64,000 bases of DNA from Glaciozyma antarctica PI12 (GCA_002917775.1 KZ627146.1:583024-647023), one strand, 5' to 3'. Shown: positions 22,955-34,863, numbered from the stretch's first letter. Notes: generated by a model from the sequence alone, not told the origin. Made by a program: numbers and translations.

Positions 22955-23301
22955 TGAGGGAGAGGCGGAGGGGGATAGTTGGGTGAAGGAGAGGGAGGTG
23001 CCAGGCCGGAGTGGCTGTCTCGAGGCGGCAAGAGTTGGCTGCTAAGATCGAAGAGAACGGGTGAGCGTTTGGCGGTGAAGCAGGGAAAGATGGAGAGACG
23101 GAGAAGAAAGCAAGTCGACTTGGAAGAGGACTTCAACGAGTCACGTGGGTCTCTTCTGCAGTCCTCTCCCAGTTCCAGCGTGTACCTGCGCCAGACTAAG
23201 CTAAAAAGCTCATGAATTACTATGCTGCTGCACTATGAAAGAGGGTATAGCTTAATCCAAGACCGAAGCGAAGGAGGGGGATATAAAACGACCAGCGTCC
23301 C
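22955..23301. other. intergenic: condensin gene promoter and VTT gene 3' flank
   Basis: Holds the condensin promoter. A CACGTG E-box core is seen at 23142-23147, and an AT-rich GATATAAAACG block at about 23280 lies just past the VTT-gene stop, where it may serve 3' processing. No gene. Confidence 0.5.
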
Positions 23302-25273
23302 TCAGCCCAACAGCGGTCCCTCCTCTTCCTCCCCATCCCACCCGCTCATCACATGCCTCCCCTCCTCCCCCTCCTCCTCATCTACCAAACTGTTCCTCTC
23401 CAACCTCACCGCCTCCCCTCCCCAACTCCTGTTCCACGTCCGCCTCCACTCGCCCTTCCTCCTCGCTGCCGGCCCGTCGCTCCCTGGCGAAGAGATACCA
23501 TCCCCGACCACGAGGCGGACGAGACCATTCTTAATCCGACTCCCGAAGCGAACGACATGCATCGGTCCTCCCCCAAAGAAGTTGGCGACGGCCGCGCTCC
23601 CGAGGAACGCCTGAAGTTGTTTCTTGAACAAGACGGGTACGACCGAGACGATCGTGACGAGAACGAGTTTCTGGAGGACGGCGGGAGTCCAGATCTTGTT
23701 GGAGATGCCGGAGGAGGGGTCGGCAGCGGCGAGAGCCACGACGGAGCCGATCGAGACGGTGACGAAGTTGAAGGGGAATGAGCCGAGGAAGAGGGTTGAG
23801 AAGAAGATGGTGAGGGGGAGTCGGAGGACGCCTGAGATGATCTGTGAGAGGCGTTAGCGAGGGTTAGGAGTAGGGAGGAGGGGGCGTACGTTAAGGACTG
23901 AGTAGGGGAGGAGAGGGAAGAAGCGCGCGAGGAGTAGGTGGGAGAAGAGGTCGGAGGAGGAGAGAGCTGGGCCAGAGAGTGGAGGTTGGTCGGGGTGAGG
24001 CAGCTTGAGCGTTCTCCGAGTGACGGCGAGAGGAGTGGAGAAGTAGTGTTCGACCTGCTCAAATCGTCAGCTCCTGTTCTCCTCCCGAGGTGGACTGCGA
24101 CTCACTAGAGGAGAGATGACTCTCGCAATACCGTACGCTCCCGTGCTCCCACTCGCAGTCCAAAGGCACGCCCACCAGCATCCCGCCGTCGTTCTGCGCA
24201 CACTCATGAGCTCCTCCTCCCTCACGCGAGCTCAACACCACTCACCCATACAACGCCCCAAACAGCACGTTCGTCAAAATACTCCCAGGAATGCTAAAGC
24301 ACTGCTTCCAGAGGAACAGCGCCGTAAGCACCGTAAAGAGGTGCACTTCGGCGAGGTACGACGAAGCGCGGTAGGTCGATAACGCCGCCGTAAGCTCTGG
24401 CAAGTCGGCGACCGAATGAGGGATGTGAAGTCCTGGGAGTGTCGCGACGAGTCCAGCGATGACGGCGAAGGAGGAGAAGAAGAGGAGGACGAGGAGGGCG
24501 ACTTGGGGTACGAAATCGCGTAGAGTTTTTGGAGGGCCGGAAGGGGTGAGAGTGGTGGAGGAGGTTGGGGGGAAGGTCGAGAGTGTTGGTCCGTAGGGAA
24601 TGTCGCCCGTCTCGATGTCGGAAGGAGGGGGAGTGATGACCTCGGCGATGGGCTGATCTCGTTCGCCCTGCCCAATCTGCGGCACCAGCAAGCTCGTGAA
24701 GCTCCTCCCCCTCCTCACCCTATGACTCGTCGCTCCCTCCAGCGCCACCTCCGCCCTCCTCCTCTCCTTCGTCCTGAGTGCCGGACTCACTCCTCCCAAG
24801 TTCATCTGCGCCTCCTCACTCCAGTGTCCTCCCTCCCCTGAAACGCGAAAGGACGGGATCGAAGGGTGATCGTCTTTGGGCGTAGGCGGTGGGCTCTCGC
24901 TCTCCGTCGACCCTCCCTCTTCCGTACTCGGCAACCGCTCGTGCTCCCCCCCGTCGTCCGCATCTCGGTCATCCCGACCCACGCTAGCCTTCCGTTCCCT
25001 CGAGAGCCCACTACAGGTACCAGGGATCTTGGAGCTGTCGAACCCCGCTGGAAGACTCGAGAGAGTCGGAGATCCTACGAGAGTCGGAGAAAGGTAGGGA
25101 AGAGTGGGAGCGGAGGTGCCTGCGCCTGCGGTGATGGAGCGCGCTCGGATGCGGGTTTGGATGCCGAGTTGGGGGCGAAGGGAGAGGGAGGAGGGGCGGG
25201 AGATAGAGTCGGCTGGTAGCTCGAGAGGAGGTTGGCGGGCAGGAGAGTCCTTGCGGGTGGGAGTTTGGACCAT
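23302..25273 (-). CDS. VTT-domain membrane protein (TMEM41/VMP1/Tvp38-like)
   Basis: VTT (DedA-like) proteins are ER or Golgi membrane proteins; TMEM41B and VMP1 scramble phospholipids and act in autophagy. The first ATG in frame is MVQTPTRKDSP at 25273; the frame is open further upstream only from a TTG. Residues 1-230 are Ser/Pro-rich and disordered. A first membrane helix is VALLVLLFFSSFAVIAGLVA. The VTT core follows: FLWKQCFSIPGSILTNVLFG, a helix with WWACLWTASGSTGAYGIAR, LARFFPLLPYSVLNIISGVL and LPLTIFFSTLFLGSFPFNFV. Another helix, LVLVTIVSVVPVLFKKQLQ, lies downstream. The tail is charged and ends EEEEGPLLG. Introns lie near 24193-24248, 24057-24108 and 23841-23891. Which VTT branch this belongs to cannot be settled by eye. 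Confidence 0.8.
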
Positions 25274-25756
25274 CGTTGGCGAGGAGGAGGAGCCCGAGCT
25301 CTCTTTGCTGAGTCGTTGTCGACGTCGGCGGCGGCGGCGAGTAGCTCTGAGTGAAGACGAGCTGCTTCTCTGCTGGTGCGAGGCCTTTGAACGAGGCGGT
25401 TGAGGCACAAGAGATCTTGCGAGAAGAGAAAACAAACTTGGCCTCGGGATGTTGTTCCGCGCCGAGTTTTCGTCTCGTTATAACGAGGTATAGAGCCAGG
25501 AGCGAACAGGCAGGAGGTGCACGAATTTGAGCTGGTAAACGTCTTACAGAACGGAAGGGGAAGGAATAGAATAAGAAAAGGGAGGCTGAGCGGGAAGAGT
25601 GCTGTTCACGGTAGCGAGACTACTCGAGGTGTTAAACGATTACTACGGGTCGAAAGCGATAGACAACGCACACAGAAACGACGACCTAATCCCACGAAAA
25701 CCTAATCCCAGCGTGCCGTAGCAGACAACAGCTCCGCCAGCTGATCCGAATCGACA
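25274..25756. promoter_or_regulatory. VTT gene promoter region with a 14-bp perfect palindrome
   Basis: Lies upstream of the VTT-gene ATG and downstream of the coiled-coil gene. A perfect inverted repeat CTCGTTATAACGAG is at 25474-25487, about 200 bp upstream of the ATG. The coiled-coil gene may run on into 25702-25756 if its last intron is as described there. Confidence 0.4.
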
Positions 25757-28700
25757 TCAGCGAGGTTGATACTCGACAGGTTCCCCATCTCGCTCCTCGT
25801 CCTCAAATGCCCCTCCCTCCAGCTCCCCACTCAACTTCCCACTCATCTCCAGCGTCTTCATCAGCTCATTCGACGAAGGGAGGTACCGCATCGGACCCGC
25901 CGCGAACGGGTCGGCATGGTGCGTCGAGCGGTCGATAGGCGCGAGTACGGACGGCTCAGACGCAGAGCGGAATCTCCTTCCTCCTCTTTGCTCCTGCTCG
26001 AGCGGGAGGTGGCTCGAATCGACTTTCTGAAGCCCTTCTCGGATCGCGACGAACCCTTGTCGAAGCGCGTTGAACGAGCCTTTCCGTCCGTGTGCGGAGA
26101 GAGAGGTGGGATCGCTGACGATAGGAGAGAGGAAGTATGGGAGGGACGAGGAAGTTGAGGGTGCGAGGCGGGGGAAGCGGTAGGGGCTGAGAGGAGCGGC
26201 GTCGAGCTCGCGCTGGGTTGACGACGTTGCGGGTTTGGAAGTGGGCGAGGCGTGGCGGACCTGGGAGGGTGAGGGAGTAGATCGAGGTGAAATGGAGGAG
26301 GGGGGGGGGGGGGAGGGGGGAGGAGGTGCGTTGGTTGGCGGGGTCGACGACGACGCGAGGGAGGCGGAGGTACGGCCCTTCGTGTCGCTTCATATCGACT
26401 GGTGCCGTTTCCGAGCGAGCAGGTTGGCGATTCCGGAACGGAGGAGGTCGCGGGAACTTCTTGATATCCATGCGAAGGTCGGAAAGGCGGAACGAGATGG
26501 CCGTCTTCGGGGTTCCCAACGTCGAGCTGTTGGCGCGCCACGACTCTGGCGACGTCGACCTCGTTCCTCCCGTCGGCTGAAGCGACAGTGAAGCAGAAGT
26601 CGAATGCGAGACGGCCTCCGTGACGACTTGCCCATCCGAGTCGGCAAACTGCTTGAGCTTCTCCTCCATCGCACGAAGCCGCTCGAGCGCCTCGTCCCGC
26701 TCCGCTTGCACTCTCGCGAGCTCGTTCGCCGTCTCCTGCTCCATTTGCCGCGAACGCATGAACGAGGCGTTGAGCTTGGCGAGGCTGAGACTGGCAGCTG
26801 CGCGCCAGTGACTGTCCTGGAGCTGCTCGACCTTGCCGATGTGCTCGGTGACTGCGAAACAAGTCAGCTTCGCTTCATCATTCTACTCGCTACCTCGACT
26901 CACCGAGGCAAAGCTCTTGCGCCAATTGGTTCGATCTCGCGACGGCGTTGACGAGGGACTCGGCAAAGCGAGCTCCTTCCTGCCCGTTGAACGCTCGCAA
27001 GCACGCGACATGACGAACGAGTACCTTCGCTCGCTGGTCGATCTCCATGCCATACCTCGCTGCGAACGAGCATCAGCATTCGACCCCATCCAGAACCACA
27101 CGACGACAACGCACCTCGGACATTCAACAATCTCGCTCCCGCCTCCTCCAGCGCCGCCGGAATCCCCTCGACGTCCTTGACGACTAGCCTATGCGTCTTC
27201 TCCCCGTACTTCCGAATCGACTGCATGACGACGACGAGCAGCTGCTGAGGCGTGTACAGCCTCTTCGCTTCCGCCACCGGAATCGTCTTCCACGGAAAGT
27301 CGATCGGCGCAAGAGGCGAATCAAAGCTCGGGTCGATTGAGGAAGTTGAGGGACGGCGGTCGAGGCCGGGACGACGGTCGAGGCGAGGGAGGCGCTCGAA
27401 GCTCGGTCGAGTGGTGACGATAAGAGCTGCGTGCGGGCGAGCGTCGTTCGTCGACGAGGAGGACGGTGAGCCAGCGAGGGTGGAAGTCGCGAGGCTCGTC
27501 GCTGCGCTACCGAACGCACTGCTCCCACTGCTCGACGCCGAAAGTAGGTTATCGCTCGCCGCGCGCTGCCTCGTCCCCGGCGTTCTCGCTTCCTCCTTGG
27601 GACTCGATGCCGATTGACTCCTCTCCCTCCCGCTCGCCTGCTCGAGATTCAGAGAGCTCCCGCTGTTGCGCACCGAGATTTCTTGCCGACTTTGTGCCAG
27701 GTACGCCGTTGCGAGCACCGAAGGCCGACGGGGACGAAGGATTTCAGGCTCGGGCGACGTCCTTGCGGTCGAGGGGCTCTTCCAGGCGGAGAAGTACGTT
27801 CCGGGCGACGAGTTGAGGGTCGCGCTCGACGACCCCTTCTGGGCCAGTGGGGAAGGCTTGTGGCTCTCCTCGGGGACGTCGGGGAGGGGCTTGGTTGTGC
27901 TGGCGGGGCTGAGCGAGGGAGGTGCGGAGGGCTGGGATGTTGGGCTGGAGACGTCGACGAGCACGGCAGGGACAGTTGGGGGAGGGGAGACGGCGAGAGA
28001 CGGGATGGAGGGAAGGGAGGGAAGGACTGGGACTGGAGGAGGGAGGGAAGGGAGGACGAAGGGGAGGTTGCCGACGTCGAACGATTCGCTCGACCTGCGC
28101 GAGACTCCTGCGGTCGAAAATGTCGAGTAGCGGGCTGCTTGTGCGTCGTCGGGGAAGGAGAGTGTCGAGAAGGGTGGTTGAGTCGACTGGTGCGAGTCGT
28201 CGCTCCTGGGAGATTGTGCGACGGGACCTCGCTCTTGCGAACTCCCGACCTCATCGCTCCTCCCTCCTTCCACCCCCCTGCACTCTTCCTGCGCCGTAAC
28301 CTTTCCATCTCCTGGCATCTCGACATCCGCAACCGCGACCCCAGGGTTCTTCTCCGCCGACGAGAGGAGAGAGAGGGACTCCTTCCGCTGGTGGAGGAGG
28401 TGCGAAGCGAGGAAAAACGCTGGGTTGGCCTGGAGAATGACTGCTGGCGTGAACGTCGTACTGCTGTCGGTGCTCTGAGTCGAGATGGTCGATCGTCGAT
28501 TAAGGGGGTGAAGTCCGCGCTTGGGGCTCCAATGAAGAGGTGAAGACGTTCGTGACGAGCTATCAGTGAACTGCGAAGAAGGGGGAGGCGAGTTAGCTCC
28601 GGAATTCCCTCCCTTCGCGCAAGTGCGGAAAAGAGAGAACTTACTGCGACAGGCGAAGAGGTGGTATTGAAACGCAGATCCGTCGCTCCTGAGGTGTAGT

Positions 28701-29343
28701 GTTCCTGCTCTCGCTGAATCTGTGCTTCGAGGCGTTCCCCGAAGCTTGAACGTCGCTCATAGATTACGACGCGCTAGTCAGCTCCAACTCCAGCCCCTCT
28801 CCGCAATGAACCACGAACCTGTAAGGCTTCAACTGGTACGGAAGACGAGCAAGTACTAGGATCCACGGGCGAGAGACGACGGGCGTCCGGAGGTTCTTGC
28901 GGGCTGGGCGACAGCAGCTCCTCGGGGAGAGAGATGGTCGATTGTGGGCTTCCTGATACTAACGCGTCGTGGTCGAAGAGGAAGGAGACGTGTGGTGCAG
29001 CGGAGATGGTGAGGGGAGATGACACGAGTAGCGAGTCGGTATAGCTGGAGAAGGAGGTGTCGCAAGAGTGGGAGGGAGGGGAGGGGAGAGACTTGCTGGC
29101 GAATTTGGCCGCGCGCTTGAAGAGTCCACGGGTGCTATATTTGGCCTTGCTGCTGGATACGAGTGGGGAGGAGGCGAAGAAGTCGTCCAAGCTGTAGTTG
29201 CTGGCCTTTCGCGGGGACTTGGTCGACGTGTGGTGGACGAAGATGGGGGAGTGGGGGGAGCGCGGAGACTGCCACCGCACGCAGAAGCTCCCGCTGTCGC
29301 TGTTGCTGCTTCTGCTCTTGCGTGGAAGTTCGCACCGGAGCAT
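25757..29343 (-). CDS. large Ser/Pro-rich coiled-coil protein, function unknown
   Basis: I do not recognise the family. Exons join in one frame: MLRCELPRKSRSSNSDSGS at 29343, a basic patch LFKRAAKFASKSLPSP, an intron near 28774-28819, then RVVIYERRSSFGERLEAQIQ, a second intron at about 28573-28650, and the long exon with FTPAVILQANPAFFLASHLL. More than 350 Ser/Pro-rich residues follow. A likely folded part begins DFPWKTIPVAEAKRLYTPQQ and SIRKYGEKTHRLVVKDVEGI, passes through LVRHVACLRAFNGQEGARFA, and ends in a coiled coil MEQETANELARVQAERDEAL. An intron at about 26388-26457 switches frame before a Pro-rich tract coded by a 14-base G run. The C-terminus carries ELDAAPLSPYRFPRLAP and KGSFNALRQGFVAIREGLQK. 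The stop is at 25757, but one more splice would give an end in ADVDSDQLAELLSATARWD, stop near 25702. A cytoskeletal or scaffold role is only a guess. Confidence 0.6.
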
Positions 29344-29871
29344 GTGGGCAGGCGAGGTGAGGAGGAGGTGAGGAGAGGAGAGCTGGTGATTCGAGGAGAA
29401 CGTCCAAGTCGGGTAGGAAAGACCCTGCCCCGCAAGAGATCGGTACTCGAGATGAAACGTGAGAAGCAGGTACGTGCGGTCACTAACCCGAGAGAGTGAC
29501 AGCTCGAGTGGTTCGAGGCAAGTCCTCGGCGCTGGGACTTGCTCGTCTTTCCTTCTCTTCCGTGCACTAGAAACCACGCGGTCAGTTTCTTAGGCAAGAA
29601 AGGGAGAAACTGCACTGCTCTACTGAGCCTTCGCGGCGCGGCCAGCCCCCCATTTGATCGTTTAGCGTGGCGACCATAAGCATAAAACTTCCGAGAAAAC
29701 AAGCAGGAGCGGTCGAAGTAGGGATGAATGTAGGCGGTCGAGGGCAGGAACCTTGTACGGGATCTGAATTATTCGTCAAACAAGCCTATGCATCTGGGAG
29801 AGAAAAGGAACCACGAGAGATCAGTGCAGTCCCCGAAACGAGTTCGAGCGAAACCGAGACTCACCTGCTCC
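29344..29871. other. intergenic: coiled-coil gene promoter and DCAF4-like 3' flank
   Basis: An open frame continues upstream of the chosen ATG but only from a GTG, so I read it as 5' UTR. Pyrimidine-rich (minus strand) just before the ATG. No other gene. Confidence 0.4.
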
Positions 29872-31809
29872 TCACCCCTCCACCGAGAACGACTCCAACC
29901 CCGGCCCATCCCCGACCCACAGCTTCGGTCCCAGTCCTCCTCCTTTCCAAACCAAATCAATCGCTTCCTGCTCGCTCCTGCGTAGAAGAGCTCCGTCGTC
30001 TCGTCGATGGGGAGAGAGAGCGTCTGAGCCTGCGAAGGCGAGAGCTTTGATAGGCTCGGAGAATTGGCGGTTGAGAGGAGATTGAAGGTCGTTGGGAATT
30101 GGAGAGCGGAGTTGGAGACCCGTTCGGAGGGACCAGAGACGGATCCTGCGAGAGGGTAGGAGGTCAGAAGCCGAAAACCGTCGCGGAGGAGGGATTCGAG
30201 TGCGGACCTTCCGTCTTGGCCACCTAAAGCTCCAGCATCAGCGAGAGAGCTGAGAGGGAGCAGTGGGTGCGACTCACCAGCCGCAACGAACTCATCTCGC
30301 CAGGTGTCAACTCCGACGTCCCGCGTGGACGAGTTCACGTGTCCCTTGACTGCGAGGAACGGCTTAGGATGTGGGAAGCGGAGATCGTACATGCCAATCG
30401 AGCTAGGGGAGCAACGTTAGTGAGGGCAAGCACTGTTCCTGAAGCTGCGACCGTACCCGTCCATGCCAGCGACGAGAAGTCCATCCCGTATTCGACGGAC
30501 ATGCGTGACTGAGCTCCCAATCGTGAGATGCATCTGAGATGTGGATGAGAATACGCAGGTTCGTAAGGAGAAACATGGCTCACCTCTGCTGGAGTTACTG
30601 CCCGATCGCCAGGAGGCGAGGAGCGCTGATCGAAGACTTGGACTTCTCCTCTGCGAGTTCCAGCGAAGATGAGGTTCTGCGAAGGAGCCGGGAAGTCAGA
30701 AGAATGATCTTATCCGCGAAAGGAAGGAGCGCACCTCGGTGACGTCTAAAGCAAACACAGCGCCGTCTCCGTGCCGGCCGCCAGTCACATACCCTTCCAT
30801 CGTCGCTCGAGTCGGATCGCGCGAGATGAGCACTTTGCGATCGCAGCCTGCGGAATCACTGGTAAGCCAAAGCCTAAAGGAACGCAGTAAGAAGCGAACC
30901 TAGAGCAACCAAGTCTCGCGACAGCGCAGAGGTCCACAAGGACGTCTTTCGAGGAGAGAGCGTGACCGAGCTGAAGAATGAACAATCAGCACGGCAACGA
31001 GAAGGAGACAGCGGTTCCTGCTTACGCGAGGCTAATGTTGTCGCTCGTTGTACCGACGACTGCTTGAGCTGGTTGGCCGAGGCACGTCGCGCTGATGCGA
31101 AGAGGGTCAGCGAGGGAGCTTGATCCGCAGGCATTCCAAACGCTTACAGGATTCGATCTCCGCAGGTCTTGAGAGATGTGATACGAGAAGGGAACATCCA
31201 GCCAGTCCGCCAGCCTTGCTCGTCGTTGGGATACCAGGAATCCTCGTCCGCCGCACGAGTCAGGGACCCAGTCCTGAGGTCGCGCGAGAAGTCAGCGAAT
31301 CGTTTACCGGTTAACAGAGAAAACGCGCACGCTATCGATCCACCTGAGCTACCCACCCGAACGGTCGAGGGATTCAAATCGTCGAAGGACACCACGACGA
31401 TGCTTTCGTCGAGGGGAAGGCAGTCTGGGAAGAGCGTTTCTGCGTGCCGGAGGCGTCCGATCGACAGGGATCCAAGATCGCTGAGTTGAGAAGCAATAGC
31501 AAAGGTCAAAATTGTACTGAAGTCGCTCGGCAGGCCAGCTCACTGGTGCAAGCGAGCTCGAGGATCGCGCTGGAGGTGCCCGTCGAACTGAGACCTCAGC
31601 GACGAGGTAGACGGCTCAACAGCACGTTGGTTCTCCTTGTCTAGCGTGCGCTTCAGCTTCTTGCGCTTGCGACCTTGGCTGAGCTTGTTGTCGTCTGTCG
31701 GTGCGGGAGTAGGTCGAGGAGGTGGTTTGCTGCCCGGAAGGATCTTGAAGTATCGCTTGCCGTCGAAAGCGTAACCTGGGATCTGGAGAGGCAGAGCAGC
31801 TGGCGCCAT
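29872..31809 (-). CDS. DCAF4-like WD-repeat protein (CUL4-DDB1 substrate receptor candidate)
   Basis: DCAF4 (WDR21) proteins are WD40 receptors for CUL4-DDB1 ubiquitin ligases. The first ATG is at 31809 (MAPAALPLQ); a longer frame begins only with GTG. The family's opening motif IPGYAFDGKRYFKILPG stands at residues 10-26, followed by a basic stretch (RKRKKLKRTLDKENQ). WD-type blades include RVGSSGGSIACAFSLLTG, VTHVRRIRDGLLVAGMDGSI, MYDLRFPHPKPFLAVKGHVN, and FVAAGGQDGRIRLWSLRTGL, which matches the GQDC/IWSL blade of animal DCAF4. It ends WVGDGPGLESFSVEG. About eight small introns. It is divergent from the GCFC-like gene, 101 bp apart. The ligase role is inferred from family. Confidence 0.78.
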
Positions 31810-31910
31810 CCTCGGCGCGTGAAGAAGCAGAGCAGAAGCGAAGTGGCGGAGGACAAGAGGCGAAAGCACCGGAGTCACGCCTCTCTCTCAGCTACTCTCA
31901 CCTCGACACG
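31810..31910. promoter_or_regulatory. very short shared divergent promoter
   Basis: Only 101 bp lie between the ATGs of the DCAF4-like (minus) and GCFC-like (plus) genes. Both core promoters and 5' UTRs have to fit here or overlap coding sequence. Confidence 0.55.
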
Positions 31911-34863
31911 ATGGACGCAGACGACCTCCCCTCCCCCTTCATCAAGAAGCGCACCAAGGGGATTCGGCCCTCCGGCTCCACCTCCTCGCTCGGCTCCGCC
32001 TCGACTTCCCACCCCTCCGCCTCGACTTCCAACCTCTCCTTCGCGAACGACGACGGCGATGATGGCGACGGGGGTGGGAACGTGGCGGTCGTGCGAATGC
32101 GAGGGAAGAAGACTGCTGCAGGGCGCGTGCAGGACCGCGAAGGAGGTTCAGCAAAGCCCAAGAGCAGGCTGAGCTTTGGCGGTGGAGAGGTGCGTCTCCC
32201 GGTGGAGCAAGGGAAAGCTGGGAGCTGACGGAGCGCTCACTCGCAGGAGGAAGAGGACAGTGATACATCGTTTAGTATCAAACGGACCGAGTCGCCTCGA
32301 AGGCTGCTACGGGCGTCAGGGTCGTCCGCCTCGCGACGAGCGGACAGCCTGCCTCAGTCCCTCGACCAGGCCTCCATCTCCCCCGCTCCTTCCACGCCCG
32401 CACGCTCCGTCTACTCTAAGGAGTACCTCGACCAGCTCAAGGCTACGACCAACTCGACACCAAGTCGCGCCAGCGAGTACGACGAGCTCACCAGGAGCAA
32501 GTTTGGGGCGTCCCTTGATGGTGCGCGCACAGCTCATAGCTCTCGGAGTGGAAGCTTATTAGGATCATCAGATACGACTTCTGCTATTCCTACATCGGCA
32601 GCTATCGCGGAAGCCAGGGAGAAGCGCGAGCGGATGCGCGCCGAGGGAGGTGGGACTGGCAGCGACGCGTTTATTTCGCTCGAGGTGGGGATGGTTACCA
32701 AGGGGGGCGAGAGTCGTTTGGTGCGCGAGGAGGACGAGCTAGGAGATGGGGACGAAGGTGAGCCCCGAGCTAGACTGGACCGGGAGGAAGGGGCAGCTGA
32801 CGAGGAGTTGGCTGGCGCAGATATGGCCGAGTTCACGGGCGCGCAGGAGTCGATCCCGCTGGGGAAGAAAGCGAACAGGGAGGCGGCCCAAAAGCTTCGA
32901 ACAGGAATGATCGACATGATTCACGATGCGGAGGAGGAGGAGGACGACGAGGAGGCGAGACAGTGGGAGCTGGCGCAGATCAGGCGCGGAGAGCAGGGGA
33001 GAGATACGATGTCGCAGGCGAGTTACTGAGTGGCTCTCGCAGGAGTCCAGTGACTGACTCATTTCTACAGACTCCCTCAAAACGGCCCTACAAGCCGGCA
33101 GCGAGTAGGTCTTCGCGGCTTTTACACCTCTGAACGGCCGCTAATCTTCCGCTCACAGTCCCCACCCCTTCCACTCTACCCTCTCTCACCGGCGTATCCT
33201 CTCGCCTCGCCACTGCCCTCTCGACGCTCAAGGTCTCACACACGATGGACGCCGCTGCCCTCACCCACTTCGAGCACGAACGCGCCGAGCTCGCGGCGCA
33301 GGAGAAGGAACTACGTGAGGAAGTGACGAAGGTCGAGGCGAAGAACCGCTGGTTTAACGACTTCAAAACGTTCATTGAGGAGGTCGCTGCGTTCCTGGAC
33401 GAAAAGGTGCGCACTCAGTCTCGCTCCTCTCTTCCACGCTTTATGCCGACCCCCATCTCACAGTGCCCACCTCTTGAGAAGATTGAGGAGGACAACCTTT
33501 CGATCCAGCGGGAACGCTACGATATCGTCTCCCGCCGCCGATACGCCGACGACTCGGACGACGTCTCCCTCTTTACCGGTGCCCTTGTCGCTCCCATTTT
33601 CTCCCTCCTCCCCACCTCCTTAGTCTCAGAAGAACTCGACGAGTTTGGTCGCACTGTCGAGAACGTCGCTGCTCCCCGCTCGGTCGCACGCGTCGCTCGT
33701 CGAGCAGCCCGGGAACGACGGGTCACGATGCGCGCCGATACGGGCGACGAGAACTGGTCGGACGACGAGTTGGGAGAGGGGGACTCGGCGGATATGGCGG
33801 ACGCGTTGACGAGCGTGAGGGAGAGCTTGGCGGGCTTGTTTGCGGACGTCAAGGCGGACGACTTTAGGGATCCGGACTTGGGGATCAAGAGTCGTTTCGA
33901 GGCGTGGAGAGAGAAGTTCGGGGAGGAGTATGCGAACGCGTTTGGTGGGCTGGCGCTGGTTGGAGTGTGGGAGTTCTGGGCGAGGGTCGAGATGGCGCTT
34001 TGGAACCCTTTCGAGGTGAGTCCCTTGCGCGTGATACTTGCATGAACGGAGGCTGACGATGGTGAACAGATTGCTCAACTCGCCAAGACGCCGTCGAGAC
34101 TGGATGCGTATCGTTGGCATTCGAGCCTCGGCATGTTTGGGCATTCGGGCCAGGTCGACGAGGGGGAGGCGGACGAGTCGGAGGTGGTCGTCAACGCGCT
34201 CGTCACAGCGGTCGTCATCCCTCGACTGGAGAAGCTTGCGCGCCAGTCGTTCGACCCACTGAGTCGGAAGCAGACGGCGCGGGCACTCGCGCTGGTCGAC
34301 GAGGTCTCGTACTGCGTCGAGCGAAGTAGTCCCAAGTTCGAGGCGCGTTCTCCCTCGAGCTCACGTAATTCTCCGTTTACTGATTCTTGCTTCCTGCAGG
34401 CTCTCATTCAAAGCTTCCTCTCCCGCATCCAGTCGGCCGTCACTCACTCTCAATCCCTCGTCGCACCCAACCTCGCGGCCATCGCTCTCCCTCAAAACGC
34501 TTTCGATCCCTCGACCTTTGCCGTACGAAACCGCTTCGCTCTTCGACAAGTTAAGCTCCTTCAGAACGCCGTTCGATGGAGGAGGTACGCAAAGACCATC
34601 CGCCTCTCGGCGATTGAGGAGGGGGTCGGCGCGGGAGGTACGCTAGACGAGCTGCTCGTGAGGGAGCTCGTGGCCAAGGTTCTGCTTCCCGTCGTCGAAG
34701 CTGGATGGGCTACAGGAGGAGACGAGGTTGCTAGGAAGGTGAGTGCCTGAGTCGACGTCAGACGAGCACGACTGACCCGCCCCTGTCGTGCCAGATCCTT
34801 GGATCGTTGCCGGCGGATGTGATCCCTCCTGCGTTGAGGCGGAGGCTGGAAGGAGAGAGATAG
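31911..34863 (+). CDS. GCFC/PAXBP1-like protein (GC-rich sequence DNA-binding factor family)
   Basis: This family includes human PAXBP1/GCFC1, linked to spliceosome disassembly with Prp43-type helicase partners; the DNA-binding name is historical. The N-terminus MDADDLPSPFIKKRTKGIRP opens a disordered, charged half with SIKRTESPRRLLRASG. A conserved middle has AAIAEAREKRERMRAEG, an EEEEDDEEARQWELAQIRRG helix and the coiled segment ALTHFEHERAELAAQEKELR. The GCFC domain then runs from WFNDFKTFIEEVAAFLDEK through LEKIEEDNLSIQRERYD, DPDLGIKSRFEAWREKFGEE, WEFWARVEMALWNPFE and LDAYRWHSSLGMFGHSG, to RFALRQVKLLQNAVRWRRYA. It ends LPADVIPPALRRRLEGER. About nine introns. Length of about 800 aa fits the family. 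Confidence 0.85.

Noticed and set aside
25274-25435. N-terminal extension of the VTT protein from 25435
   Set aside because: That frame begins with TTG; the first ATG is at 25273.
26300-26313. Run of 14 Gs inside the coiled-coil gene as a frameshift or contingency site
   Set aside because: The downstream frame is already open and coding-like upstream of the run, and a normal intron of about 70 nt at 26388-26457 explains the frame change. The run simply codes a proline tract.
31810-31878. N-terminal extension of the DCAF4-like protein from 31878
   Set aside because: The longer frame starts with GTG, not ATG, and would leave only 32 bp between divergent genes.
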